From a virus, in IMG/VR virus record IMGVR_UViG_3300020183_005383, positions 1 through 53,365 of that record: DNA of 53,365 nucleotides. The stretch is one strand, 5' to 3'. Shown one piece after another: positions 23,608-31,582 of the stretch; position 1 is the stretch's first letter; each line of letters begins with the position of its first letter. The notes under the pieces are model-generated. The model saw only the letters and a program-made list of their open reading frames with translations. It was not told the origin of the DNA and made no database searches. Both the position numbers and the translations under genes were made by a program.

Positions 23608-25270
23608 TATTACTTTAGTGACTGGTATATGGGATATTGGTAGGTCTGAACTTTCTGAGGGATGGTCAAGACCCTACAATCATTATTTAGATAAGTTCGA
23701 ACAATTATTAAAGATAGATTGTAATTTGATTATTTTTGGTAGTAGAGAATTGGAACAATTTGTTTTAGACAGAAGAGATATTTCCAAAACTCAATTTATA
23801 TTTAGGGATTTATCTTGGTTCAGAGAGAATGAGTTTTTCAATAGGATTCAAGAAATTAGAACAAATCAAGATTGGTTTAATTTGTCTGGTTGGTTAAAAG
23901 ATTCAACGCAAGCTAAGTTAGAAAATTATAATCCTTTGGTTATGTCTAAGGTTTATCTTTTACATGATGCGAAGATTATGGATAGATTCGATTCTGAACA
24001 TTTATTTTGGATAGATGGAGGTATAACCAATACTGTTCATCCAGGTTATTTCACACATGACAAAGTAATTGAAAAACTTTCAAAATATATTTCGAAGTTT
24101 TCATTTATATGTTTCCCATATGAAGCAAACAACGAGATACACGGATTTGAATATAATCAACTGAATAGTTTAGCGGGTGCTAAAGTCAACAAAGTTGCAA
24201 GAGGGGGCTTTTTCGGTGGGCCAAAAGAGTCAATTTCAGATATCAACTCAATTTATTATGGTTTGATGAAAGAAACTTTATCCAAGGGATTGATGGGTAC
24301 TGAAGAATCAATCTTTTCAATAATGACTTACAAACACGCCGATTTGATAAACTACTTTGAAATAGAGGGAAATGGTCTGATTGGAAAATTCTTCGAGGAT
24401 TTAAAGAACGATGAGTTGAAACCAAAGAGTGAGTCTGTAGTTAAGAGTGTCAACAAATTAGATATAAATAAAGTCGGCTTGTATGTTATAACTTTCAATA
24501 GTCCCAAACAATTTAAGACATTGATTGATTCAATGTTGGCCTATGATAAGGATTATATAAATAAAACAAAAAAGTTCTTATTAGATAATTCTAGTGATGA
24601 ATCAACTTTTGGTGAATATAAATTATTGTGTGACAAATACGGGTTTGAACATATTAAAAAAGATAATTTGGGAATATGTGGCGGTAGACAATTCATTGCA
24701 GAGCACTTCAATGATACTGATTTAGATTATTATTTATTCTTTGAAGATGATATGTTTTTTTATCCTGACGAAGGAGTTTGCAGAAACGGATTTAACAGAT
24801 ACGTTCAAAACCTTTATACCAAATCTTTAGAAATAGTAAAAAAAGAAAACTTGGATTTCATTAAATTAAATTATTCCGAGTTTTATGGTGACAATGGAAC
24901 TCAGTGGTCTTGGTATAATGTTCCTCAAGATGTAAGAACAAAATTTTGGCCAAACAACCCGAGACTTCCACAGATGGGACTTGACCCGAATGCACCAAAA
25001 ACAGCTTTCGAAAAGATTCTTAGTCATAAAGGTGTACCATATACTTGTGGTGAAGTTTATTATTGTAATTGGCCTCAGATTGTAAGTAGAGACGGTAACA
25101 AAAAAATGTTCTTAGACACAACTTGGGCACATCCATTCGAACAAACGTGGATGAGTCATATGTATCAATTGACAAAGAAAGGTGAGTTATTTAGTGGTTT
25201 ACTATTATTAACACCCACCGAACATAACAGGTTTGAACATTACGAAAGGGAGTTACGTAAAGAGTCATAA
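23600..25270 (+). CDS. Two-domain protein: HtrL/WlaTC-like plus GT2-like glycosyltransferase
   Basis: This 556-residue protein has two parts. Residues 1-260 repeat the HtrL/WlaTC layout of the previous gene, with LVTGIWDIGRSELSEGWSR, LFWIDGGITNTVHPGYF and VARGGFFGGPKESISD, then GTEESIFSIMTYKH. From about residue 292, VGLYVITFNSPKQFKTLIDS starts a GT-A domain with LLDNSSDE, the glycine-rich NLGICGGRQF and the acidic YYLFFEDDMFFYPDEG near residue 381. Two transferases in one chain suggest sequential sugar additions. It is the last gene of the plus-strand glycosyltransferase set. Confidence 0.65.
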   Translation: MSNITLVTGIWDIGRSELSEGWSRPYNHYLDKFEQLLKIDCNLIIFGSRELEQFVLDRRDISKTQFIFRDLSWFRENEFFNRIQEIRTNQDWFNLSGWLKDSTQAKLENYNPLVMSKVYLLHDAKIMDRFDSEHLFWIDGGITNTVHPGYFTHDKVIEKLSKYISKFSFICFPYEANNEIHGFEYNQLNSLAGAKVNKVARGGFFGGPKESISDINSIYYGLMKETLSKGLMGTEESIFSIMTYKHADLINYFEIEGNGLIGKFFEDLKNDELKPKSESVVKSVNKLDINKVGLYVITFNSPKQFKTLIDSMLAYDKDYINKTKKFLLDNSSDESTFGEYKLLCDKYGFEHIKKDNLGICGGRQFIAEHFNDTDLDYYLFFEDDMFFYPDEGVCRNGFNRYVQNLYTKSLEIVKKENLDFIKLNYSEFYGDNGTQWSWYNVPQDVRTKFWPNNPRLPQMGLDPNAPKTAFEKILSHKGVPYTCGEVYYCNWPQIVSRDGNKKMFLDTTWAHPFEQTWMSHMYQLTKKGELFSGLLLLTPTEHNRFEHYERELRKES

Positions 25271-25275
25271 CAATA

Positions 25276-25283
25276 TATTTATT
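25276..25283 (+). promoter_or_regulatory. TATTTAT box for the 125-residue protein
   Basis: TATTTATT lies three bases before the ATG at 25287. A transcript starting six or so bases downstream of the box would be leaderless or nearly so. Confidence 0.45.
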
Positions 25284-25286
25284 GAT

Positions 25287-25664
25287 ATGGATTTTTTTAT
25301 CAAGAAAAATGCAACCCTTCCCGTCTTAAAAATGCAAGTTGTAAAAGACGGTCGCGCTGGTTATATCCAACTAACGGAAGATATTCCAGTGTCAACAATT
25401 TTTTTTACAATGATTAATGAAGAAACAGGTATACCTAAAATTGTATCTGCACCTTGTGAGTTTGTTAATTTAATTTTAGATTTAGGTGCTCCACCTGAAT
25501 ATTATATTTATTTCAAGTTTACAAAAAAAGATACAAATGAAGTTGGTAGATATGTTGGTCAATTTTTAATTAAAAATGATGAAGGTGATTTGATTCTACC
25601 AATTAGAGAACAACTTTATATTAATGTACAAGAAAGTTTCATTTCGGAAACTGCTTGTTGTTGA
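25287..25664 (+). CDS. Hypothetical small beta-rich protein (125 aa)
   Basis: The start chosen is the ATG at 25287, reading MDFFIKKNATLPVLKMQVVK. An upstream in-frame ATG at 25233 lies inside the previous gene and is unlikely. The protein alternates short strands (FVNLILDLGA, YYIYFKFTKKD, VGRYVGQFLI) and ends in EQLYINVQESFI, ETACC. The pattern resembles the small Ig-like N-terminal domain of phage baseplate upper proteins, but I cannot confirm that. It lies between the glycosyltransferases and the DNA polymerase and its stop touches the possible TTG start of the latter. Confidence 0.5.
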   Translation: MDFFIKKNATLPVLKMQVVKDGRAGYIQLTEDIPVSTIFFTMINEETGIPKIVSAPCEFVNLILDLGAPPEYYIYFKFTKKDTNEVGRYVGQFLIKNDEGDLILPIREQLYINVQESFISETACC

Positions 25665-28544
25665 TTGACTCTAATCTCACAATTTTTTATATTTATTGAG
25701 GAAGGTAAATTTCACCAAAGTGTGAAAGCTAATGAACCACCCTACAAAATTGATATGATATCTACCAAAGAAATTGAATCATTTCTGCAAGGAAATGACT
25801 CCGAAACTTTTATAGTTGCAATTGAGTTCGATTACGCATCTAATTCCATTTTCAAAATCAAAGAAGAACCAGGTAAAGGAAAAGAAATCCGAAATGATAC
25901 TTTTATTCCTTTCGCGTGGGTCGGAGATTTACGTGGTCTTAACTTTTATAATAATTCCAAAATAGCCCAAAAACAGGGTATGTCAAAATACGGAATTGTT
26001 ATTGAAAAACTTGAAACCAAAGGTGATGAAAGACTTGAGAAAGGTTTGACCTTCATGATAAAATCTCTCAAAGGTTATAGAGAATTGATTCAGTTTTTTA
26101 GAGATGGTGGTTGTGACCCTTGGGGTGACCAGGCAAAGGATAAAATTATGATTTTACCGCCAGTAGAACAATATCTTATCTCTAAAGAGAAAAGATTGTT
26201 TAAAGGATATGATGATTATGACCAAGTTACTCGTCTTGTTTTTGACTTAGAGACTAACGCTCTTAACCCAAAAGATGGTCGCATCTTTATGATAGGAATC
26301 AAAACGAACAAAGGATATCATAAGGTGATTGAGTGTCTCGATGAGTCACAAGAAAAAGGTGCTATTATTGAGTTTTTCAATATTGTTAATGAAATCAAAC
26401 CATCAATTATTGGTGGGTACAATTCAGCAAACTTTGACTGGAATTGGTTATTTGAAAGAGGTCAAAGATTGGGTATTGATATGAGAAAATCAATCAAATC
26501 CTTACACCCTCAACATTCATATACAAGAAAAGAAACAATATTAAAGTTAGCAAACGAGGTTGAGGATTTCACTCAAACCTCCATTTGGGGGTATAATGTA
26601 ATTGATATTATTCATGCGGTTCGAAGGGCTCAGGCTATCAATTCAAACATCAAAGCGGTAGGTCTTAAGTATATTACAAAATATATTGGTCAGGAAGCTC
26701 CTGACCGTGTTTATATTGACCACACGGATATAGGAAAAATGTATGCGGCTAAGGAAGAGTATTGGTTGAATACTAAAAACGGAAAATATAAAAAGGCCTC
26801 TGAGTATGCGGATTTGGATAAAAAGTTCCCTGGTGTATATGTCAAGACCACTGGTGATAATTTGGTTGAAAGATATCTTAATGATGACTTAGAAGAAACC
26901 TTAGCGGTTGATAAAGAATTCAATCAAGCGTCCTTTTTACTTGCCTCTATGATTCCAACAACATATGAAAGAGTTGCCACTATGGGTACCGCTACACTTT
27001 GGAAGATGCTTATGTTGGCTTGGTCATACAAACACAACTTGCCCATCCCTGAAAAACAACAGAAGACAGATTTTGTTGGTGGACTTTCTCGTCTTCTGAA
27101 AGTTGGTTACTCAAAGAATGTTCTAAAACTTGACTTTTCCTCTCTTTATCCATCTATACAACTTGTTCATGACGTGTTTCCCAAATGTGATGTTTCAGGA
27201 GCCATGAAAGCAATGCTCAAGTATTTCCGTGACACCCGTATCAGATATAAACAACTTGCCGAAGAGTTTGAAAAAACTGACCCACAAAAATCTATATCAT
27301 ATTCAAACAAACAATTACCAATCAAGATTTTTATAAACTCGATGTTTGGTGCATTATCTGCTCCACAAGTTTTTGCTTGGGGTGACATGTATATGGGAGA
27401 ACAGATTACTTGTACTGGAAGACAGTATCTCCGTCAAATGATTAAGTTTTTCATTAGCAAAGGTTATACCCCGCTCGTAATGGATACCGACGGTGTAAAC
27501 TTTTCGAGCCCCGAAGACGTTGATACACACAGGTATATTGGTCGAGGATTAAATTGGAAGGTCAACGTTGGAAAAGAATACAACGGCCCTGATGCTGATG
27601 TAGCTGAATATAACGACATCTTCATGAGAGGTGAAATGGCTTTAGATACAGATGGTATTTGGCCTTCATGTATAAACCTTTCTAGAAAAAATTATGCGGT
27701 CATGGATGTTAAAGGGAAGATAAAGTTGACTGGTAATTCCATCAAATCAAAAAAACTTCCATTGTATATTGAAACGTTCTTAGATAAGGGGATTAAGATG
27801 TTACTAGAGGGTAAAGGGAAAGATTTCATCGAATACTATTACGAGTATCTCAAAGTAATATTTGACCAAAAGATTCCACTTGCTCAAATTGCTCAAAGAG
27901 CTAAAATCAAATTAACTTTGGATGATTACAGAAAAAGATTGACGCAGAAGACCAAAGCGGGAAATAGTATGTCTCGTATGGCTCATATGGAACTTGCAAT
28001 CCAACAAAATCTAAGTGTCAATTTGGGTGACGTAATAATGTATGTTAATAACGGTAAAAAATCTTCACAGGGTGATGTTCAAAAGATGACGGCTAAACAA
28101 ATCAAGGACCTAAATGAATATAACAAAACTCAGAATCCTCAAGCTAAAATGGTTGAAGATGGTGTTATTGTAAATTGTTACATGTTAGACTCAAGTACTT
28201 TTGACTCAAACCCAAATCTTACGGGAGATTATAATGTACCAAGAGCAATAGTCACTTTCAATAAAAGAATAGAACCTCTATTGGTTGTGTTCAAACAAGA
28301 GGTCAGGGATGGTTTAATTGTAGCAGACCCTGAGAACAGAGGTATTTTCACAAGTGCACAGTGTGAGTTGATAAACGGTATGCCTTTTGAAGATGGCGAC
28401 CAAGATAAGTTAGAAGAAGATGTTCTCAATATGACAGAACAAGAATTGGATTATTGGAAACGTAGAGGTTTGAAACCTACTTACATCTATGAACTCGCTG
28501 ATAAAGATTGGGAAGGAAAATTAGGATTGCTTCAAACCGTCTGA
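25665..28544 (+). CDS. Family B DNA polymerase with 3'-5' exonuclease
   Basis: This replicative polymerase of up to 959 residues has the family B order. Exo I is in LVFDLETNALNP (about residue 192) and exo II in IGGYNSANFDWNWL. Motif A is KLDFSSLYPSIQL (about 488) and motif B is KQLPIKIFINSMFGALSA (about 549). Motif C is VMDTDGVNF (about 606), where Gly replaces the usual Ser after DTD. The spacing between motifs A and B is short. The start is uncertain: a TTG at 25665, a GTG at 25722 and an ATG at 25755 are in frame, and a TATTTATT box at 25690-25697 favours one of the later two. Its 3' end overlaps the convergent gene at 28521 by 24 bases. Confidence 0.93.
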   Translation: MTLISQFFIFIEEGKFHQSVKANEPPYKIDMISTKEIESFLQGNDSETFIVAIEFDYASNSIFKIKEEPGKGKEIRNDTFIPFAWVGDLRGLNFYNNSKIAQKQGMSKYGIVIEKLETKGDERLEKGLTFMIKSLKGYRELIQFFRDGGCDPWGDQAKDKIMILPPVEQYLISKEKRLFKGYDDYDQVTRLVFDLETNALNPKDGRIFMIGIKTNKGYHKVIECLDESQEKGAIIEFFNIVNEIKPSIIGGYNSANFDWNWLFERGQRLGIDMRKSIKSLHPQHSYTRKETILKLANEVEDFTQTSIWGYNVIDIIHAVRRAQAINSNIKAVGLKYITKYIGQEAPDRVYIDHTDIGKMYAAKEEYWLNTKNGKYKKASEYADLDKKFPGVYVKTTGDNLVERYLNDDLEETLAVDKEFNQASFLLASMIPTTYERVATMGTATLWKMLMLAWSYKHNLPIPEKQQKTDFVGGLSRLLKVGYSKNVLKLDFSSLYPSIQLVHDVFPKCDVSGAMKAMLKYFRDTRIRYKQLAEEFEKTDPQKSISYSNKQLPIKIFINSMFGALSAPQVFAWGDMYMGEQITCTGRQYLRQMIKFFISKGYTPLVMDTDGVNFSSPEDVDTHRYIGRGLNWKVNVGKEYNGPDADVAEYNDIFMRGEMALDTDGIWPSCINLSRKNYAVMDVKGKIKLTGNSIKSKKLPLYIETFLDKGIKMLLEGKGKDFIEYYYEYLKVIFDQKIPLAQIAQRAKIKLTLDDYRKRLTQKTKAGNSMSRMAHMELAIQQNLSVNLGDVIMYVNNGKKSSQGDVQKMTAKQIKDLNEYNKTQNPQAKMVEDGVIVNCYMLDSSTFDSNPNLTGDYNVPRAIVTFNKRIEPLLVVFKQEVRDGLIVADPENRGIFTSAQCELINGMPFEDGDQDKLEEDVLNMTEQELDYWKRRGLKPTYIYELADKDWEGKLGLLQTV
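25690..25697 (+). promoter_or_regulatory. TATTTAT box near the DNA polymerase start
   Basis: TATTTATT is followed by GAGGAAGG, one of the few purine-rich, Shine-Dalgarno-like runs in the window, and a GTG at 25722. If functional it would place the polymerase start downstream of the TTG at 25665. Confidence 0.35.
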
Positions 28545-28856
28545 TGACAATATATACCAGTGTCCGTTAACAAATAAAAACTCCACACAGGCAAACTTAT
28601 CTAAAATAAGTTCATCATATTCTTCATCAATTTTACCTACATCAGGTAAAATTATTACCTTTGTCATGGCTTTGATAACTATGTGGTCTGTTGTGGAAGA
28701 ATCCAAAATCACATTTGAATGAGCAATTCCCCTCACTATAATTTTAGATTCTCCATGTGTTCGGTAATCTAATTCTGATACTACAGAAATTTCTGAAGTA
28801 TTAACCATGTTACCGTTTATGATTCTTTTTGACGGAATAGTTCTTACAATCGCCAT
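28521..28856 (-). CDS. Hypothetical small beta-rich protein (111 aa)
   Basis: This 111-residue protein is not recognised. It alternates short hydrophobic strands (SKIIVRGIAHSNVILDSS, HIVIKAMTKVIILPD, CVEFLFVNGHWYILSSDG), which is typical of small virion beta-barrels or fibre-tip domains. The ending 'vngtWyi.s.dG' is common in phage tail and particle-decoration proteins. It overlaps the polymerase 3' end on the opposite strand and follows the neck-like gene by three bases. Confidence 0.5.
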   Translation of the reverse strand: MAIVRTIPSKRIINGNMVNTSEISVVSELDYRTHGESKIIVRGIAHSNVILDSSTTDHIVIKAMTKVIILPDVGKIDEEYDELILDKFACVEFLFVNGHWYILSSDGLKQS

Positions 28857-28859
28857 AAA

Positions 28860-29987
28860 TTAAATTACATATATTTGACGAGGCATTGCTCTGAACCTCA
28901 TTTGTTTATTTAAGTTTTCTGCAATACTAGCCTCCCTCTCCATTACCTTTTCGGGTCTCAATCTTGATAACCAACCATTCTCACCTATCAATTCCTCGAG
29001 TAACTTTGATTTTTCGTCCTTACCTTCAGTTGCTAAACTAGCGTAATCCATTGTGATTTCACTGTCTGGTGTTTTCAGGTTACCTGAATATTTCCCTCTG
29101 ACTCTTGAAAGAGTTTCTTTACAATAAGCTGTGAACCATCTTCTAACCCATTGCTGACCAGGTACATTCAAATCCTCCCAAGACAACTCTTCAATGGGGA
29201 CATCTGTTGGTAATTTTATAATGTCAGGATTAGCTTTAAGACAAGCTGCCCTGTCTTCTGGTCCTACATCATAATACCAATACCAAACAGCTTTTCCAAC
29301 ATACATGCTATAGTTATTCCAGTTGAATCTTCCACCTGGTGTGTTATATAAAAATATATTTCTTTTTCCATCGGGTAACGCTGTTATTCTATATGTTAAT
29401 GAACCACCTAAGATTCTATTCAATATGTTTGCTTCCTGCATTCTTATTAGATAGTCAAACCCTGACATCATGAAATAGGAACCTTGATATCCCATCTGTG
29501 CGTAACCAGCCTCGTTCGCTCCTAAACCAATTCCTCCAAATCCAAACCCACCAATACCCCCTAATCCGAATGCCGTAAATGGTTGGTTCGAAAACCAAAG
29601 AAGTTCATTGACTTCACGACCAGCCGGTATTTCGTAGTTCTGTGTATTTGCACTGAGAATGAAATAATCCTTTTTTAATACCCAAGGGCCTATCGTCTGT
29701 AATCCAACAATTTTCGAATATGAAAAAGAAAATTGTTGTTCGAAGTCCATTGTACGTGTAATGAGAGCTCTTGCAACTGACCTTTCTGTCATGTTCAAAT
29801 TTACCAAGTTTACCCATTGACTATCAATTAACCATTGAAGAACGTACTCCTCGTAGTCCCCAAGTGATAACTCAACCAAAGAGTCTAACATCTCGTCAGT
29901 AAGTTCAACACTTCTGAGAGGAGCACCTAATAGGTGTTTAATTCTCGTATAAAGTCGTGACCTCTCTGGTTCTGGAATTGCTGCCAT
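28860..29987 (-). CDS. Neck/head-completion-like virion protein (gp13-like, tentative)
   Basis: This 375-residue protein starts with a helical RLYTRIKHLLGAPLRSVELT and DEMLDSLVELSLGDYEEYV, the arrangement seen at the N-terminus of T4-like neck (gp13-type) proteins. A Gly/Phe-rich loop (GLGGIGGFGFGGIGLGANEA) and aromatic-rich middle (YVGKAVWYWYYDVGPED) follow. The C-terminus is polar and helical. A TATTTATA box lies four bases before the ATG. Assignment to gp13 rests on the N-terminal pattern and on phage context, not on a full match; another head-tail connector component is possible. Confidence 0.5.
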   Translation of the reverse strand: MAAIPEPERSRLYTRIKHLLGAPLRSVELTDEMLDSLVELSLGDYEEYVLQWLIDSQWVNLVNLNMTERSVARALITRTMDFEQQFSFSYSKIVGLQTIGPWVLKKDYFILSANTQNYEIPAGREVNELLWFSNQPFTAFGLGGIGGFGFGGIGLGANEAGYAQMGYQGSYFMMSGFDYLIRMQEANILNRILGGSLTYRITALPDGKRNIFLYNTPGGRFNWNNYSMYVGKAVWYWYYDVGPEDRAACLKANPDIIKLPTDVPIEELSWEDLNVPGQQWVRRWFTAYCKETLSRVRGKYSGNLKTPDSEITMDYASLATEGKDEKSKLLEELIGENGWLSRLRPEKVMEREASIAENLNKQMRFRAMPRQIYVI

Positions 29988-29991
29988 ATTC

Positions 29992-29999
29992 TATAAATA
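29992..29999 (-). promoter_or_regulatory. TATTTAT box for the neck-like gene
   Basis: Read on the minus strand, TATTTATA is followed by GAAT and the ATG at 29987. The four-base spacing would give a leaderless or near-leaderless message if this is a -10 element. Confidence 0.5.
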
Positions 30000-30005
30000 T
30001 ATTCT

Positions 30006-31541
30006 TTATTCAATTTCGTGTAATAAAGCATTTTTTGGGAATATGTAACGACCGTTTGATATTTCACAATCGTTTTTGAAAATTAAAACATGATTTGATT
30101 TAGTTTGAAAAAATATCATCCAATCCACATTATATTTTTTCACATCTGCGTCTGTAAAAATTACATAAGTGTCTTTTGTTGTTTTGAGATAATTGTAGGG
30201 TTTGACCTGACATGAGTGAGCTCTATCTTTTATTGTGATAATTAAATCAACACCTTCAATTGCATCCATTTTTTTACCCGCTCCACTAGTTTTTTCGATT
30301 GTAGCATCACCCTCAAAATATAAATCTATTTTTTTGAATACACTGTTTTCAGAATCCATTCCACGTTTCCAAGTTTTCAACAAAACTTTTAAGATATTGA
30401 TGAACTCAGAATTTTCTTTTGAATAAAGTTGGTTAGCAAAATAATCTAAAGCTTTACCAAAACGAATAATTTCTTCAGGTCTCCTTTCCTTTTCATTATA
30501 AAAATTGAACATTTTTTCTGGTCTACCTTTTTCTTTAATTAGGTTGTTGACCGCTTTGACCAATAAACAAAAAGTGTTATGGTTGGTATTAAGATTGTTC
30601 AACACAGACCTGCCTTGAGATTCCAAATTATAGAAACCAGACATGGTATCATTTGTTTGTTCCGCCCAAGAATCACCAAAAACTTTTCTAAGTGAATTAG
30701 TAATCGCTTTGATGTATAGCCTTTTCATAGTCTCATCGAAAAGGATTTCTTTATATACTGAAACATCGTCCTTTGAACAAAAGGTGGCAGTGTCCTTTTC
30801 ATCAATCAATCTTTTGTACTCAATTTGTTCAAGTAATTTCGTTTTAACTTTCATCTCGAAAAGTTCAGATACAAACTCCCAATTTACTACTTTCCAAAAG
30901 TTTGATATGTACTCGTCTCTTTTGTTTTTATATTTTAAATAATAGGCGTGTTCCCATAAATCTAACCCTAAGAGAGGAAACCCACCCCCTTCAATCACGT
31001 TCATCAGAGGGTTGTCTTGGTTCGGAGTAGACATAATTTTAAGTTGATTTTTTGGTGTCAATAGTAGCCACACCCAACCAGACCCAAATCTATCTTTAGC
31101 AATGGTCTCAAACTTTTTTTTGAAGTTTGTAAACGTGCCAAACTCTTTGGTTATCTTTTTGAATAGTTCGCCTTCCAATTTCTTTGGTTCGGGTGTCAAC
31201 ATATTCCAAAAAAGTGCGTGGTTAAAAGCACCCCCAGCGTTATTTCTAATTGTCTTATCGTATCTGTCGATATTTTTGATGATGTTTTCTAAATCGACAT
31301 CTCCTTTCTTTTTCTTCGATAACGCATCGTTGAGTTTATCAACATACCCTTTGTAATGTTTGTTGTAATGGAAGTTCATTGTCTCGGGGTCAATGAATTG
31401 TTTCAGGGCTGTGTAGGAATAAGGTAATTTCTCTATTCCGATTTTTTTCATCTCTGTAATCAACAACGACTTTTCATTTTGTATGTGTCTTTCTTGAATT
31501 TGTTTTTCAATTTGTTGAATCCTCTTCTCTGTGTTCTGCAT
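30006..31541 (-). CDS. Fe/Mn superoxide dismutase fused to a PD-(D/E)XK nuclease-like domain
   Basis: This 511-residue protein carries a complete Fe/Mn superoxide dismutase at about residues 35-235. The four metal ligands are present: H58 in MNFHYNKHYKGY, H108 in FNHALFW, and D194 and H198 in LDLWEHAYY. The Mn-type glutamine is in TPNQDNPLM (Q175), and FGSGWVWLL and VVNWEFV are conserved family blocks. The first 35 residues are a charged helix. The C-terminal about 275 residues are unrelated to SOD. Near residues 430-448, GVDLIITIKDRAHSCQVKPY gives a D...QxK pattern like PD-(D/E)XK nucleases, followed by TYVIFTDADVKKYN. The fusion is unusual. Whether the nuclease is active is open. A TATTTATA box lies 20 bases upstream. 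Confidence 0.8.
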   Translation of the reverse strand: MQNTEKRIQQIEKQIQERHIQNEKSLLITEMKKIGIEKLPYSYTALKQFIDPETMNFHYNKHYKGYVDKLNDALSKKKKGDVDLENIIKNIDRYDKTIRNNAGGAFNHALFWNMLTPEPKKLEGELFKKITKEFGTFTNFKKKFETIAKDRFGSGWVWLLLTPKNQLKIMSTPNQDNPLMNVIEGGGFPLLGLDLWEHAYYLKYKNKRDEYISNFWKVVNWEFVSELFEMKVKTKLLEQIEYKRLIDEKDTATFCSKDDVSVYKEILFDETMKRLYIKAITNSLRKVFGDSWAEQTNDTMSGFYNLESQGRSVLNNLNTNHNTFCLLVKAVNNLIKEKGRPEKMFNFYNEKERRPEEIIRFGKALDYFANQLYSKENSEFINILKVLLKTWKRGMDSENSVFKKIDLYFEGDATIEKTSGAGKKMDAIEGVDLIITIKDRAHSCQVKPYNYLKTTKDTYVIFTDADVKKYNVDWMIFFQTKSNHVLIFKNDCEISNGRYIFPKNALLHEIE

Positions 31542-31561
31542 ATTTGTGAGTTATTCGTTTA

Positions 31562-31569
31562 TATAAATA
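31562..31569 (-). promoter_or_regulatory. TATTTAT box for the SOD-fusion gene
   Basis: TTATTTATATAAACG on the minus strand lies 20 bases before the ATG at 31541, in the 41-base gap after the helicase stop. Confidence 0.45.
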
Positions 31570-31582
31570 ACTCGATATTTTG

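Noticed and set aside
25233-25286. Longer N-terminus for the 125-residue protein
   Set aside because: It would overlap the end of the previous gene, and a TATTTAT box lies directly before the ATG at 25287.
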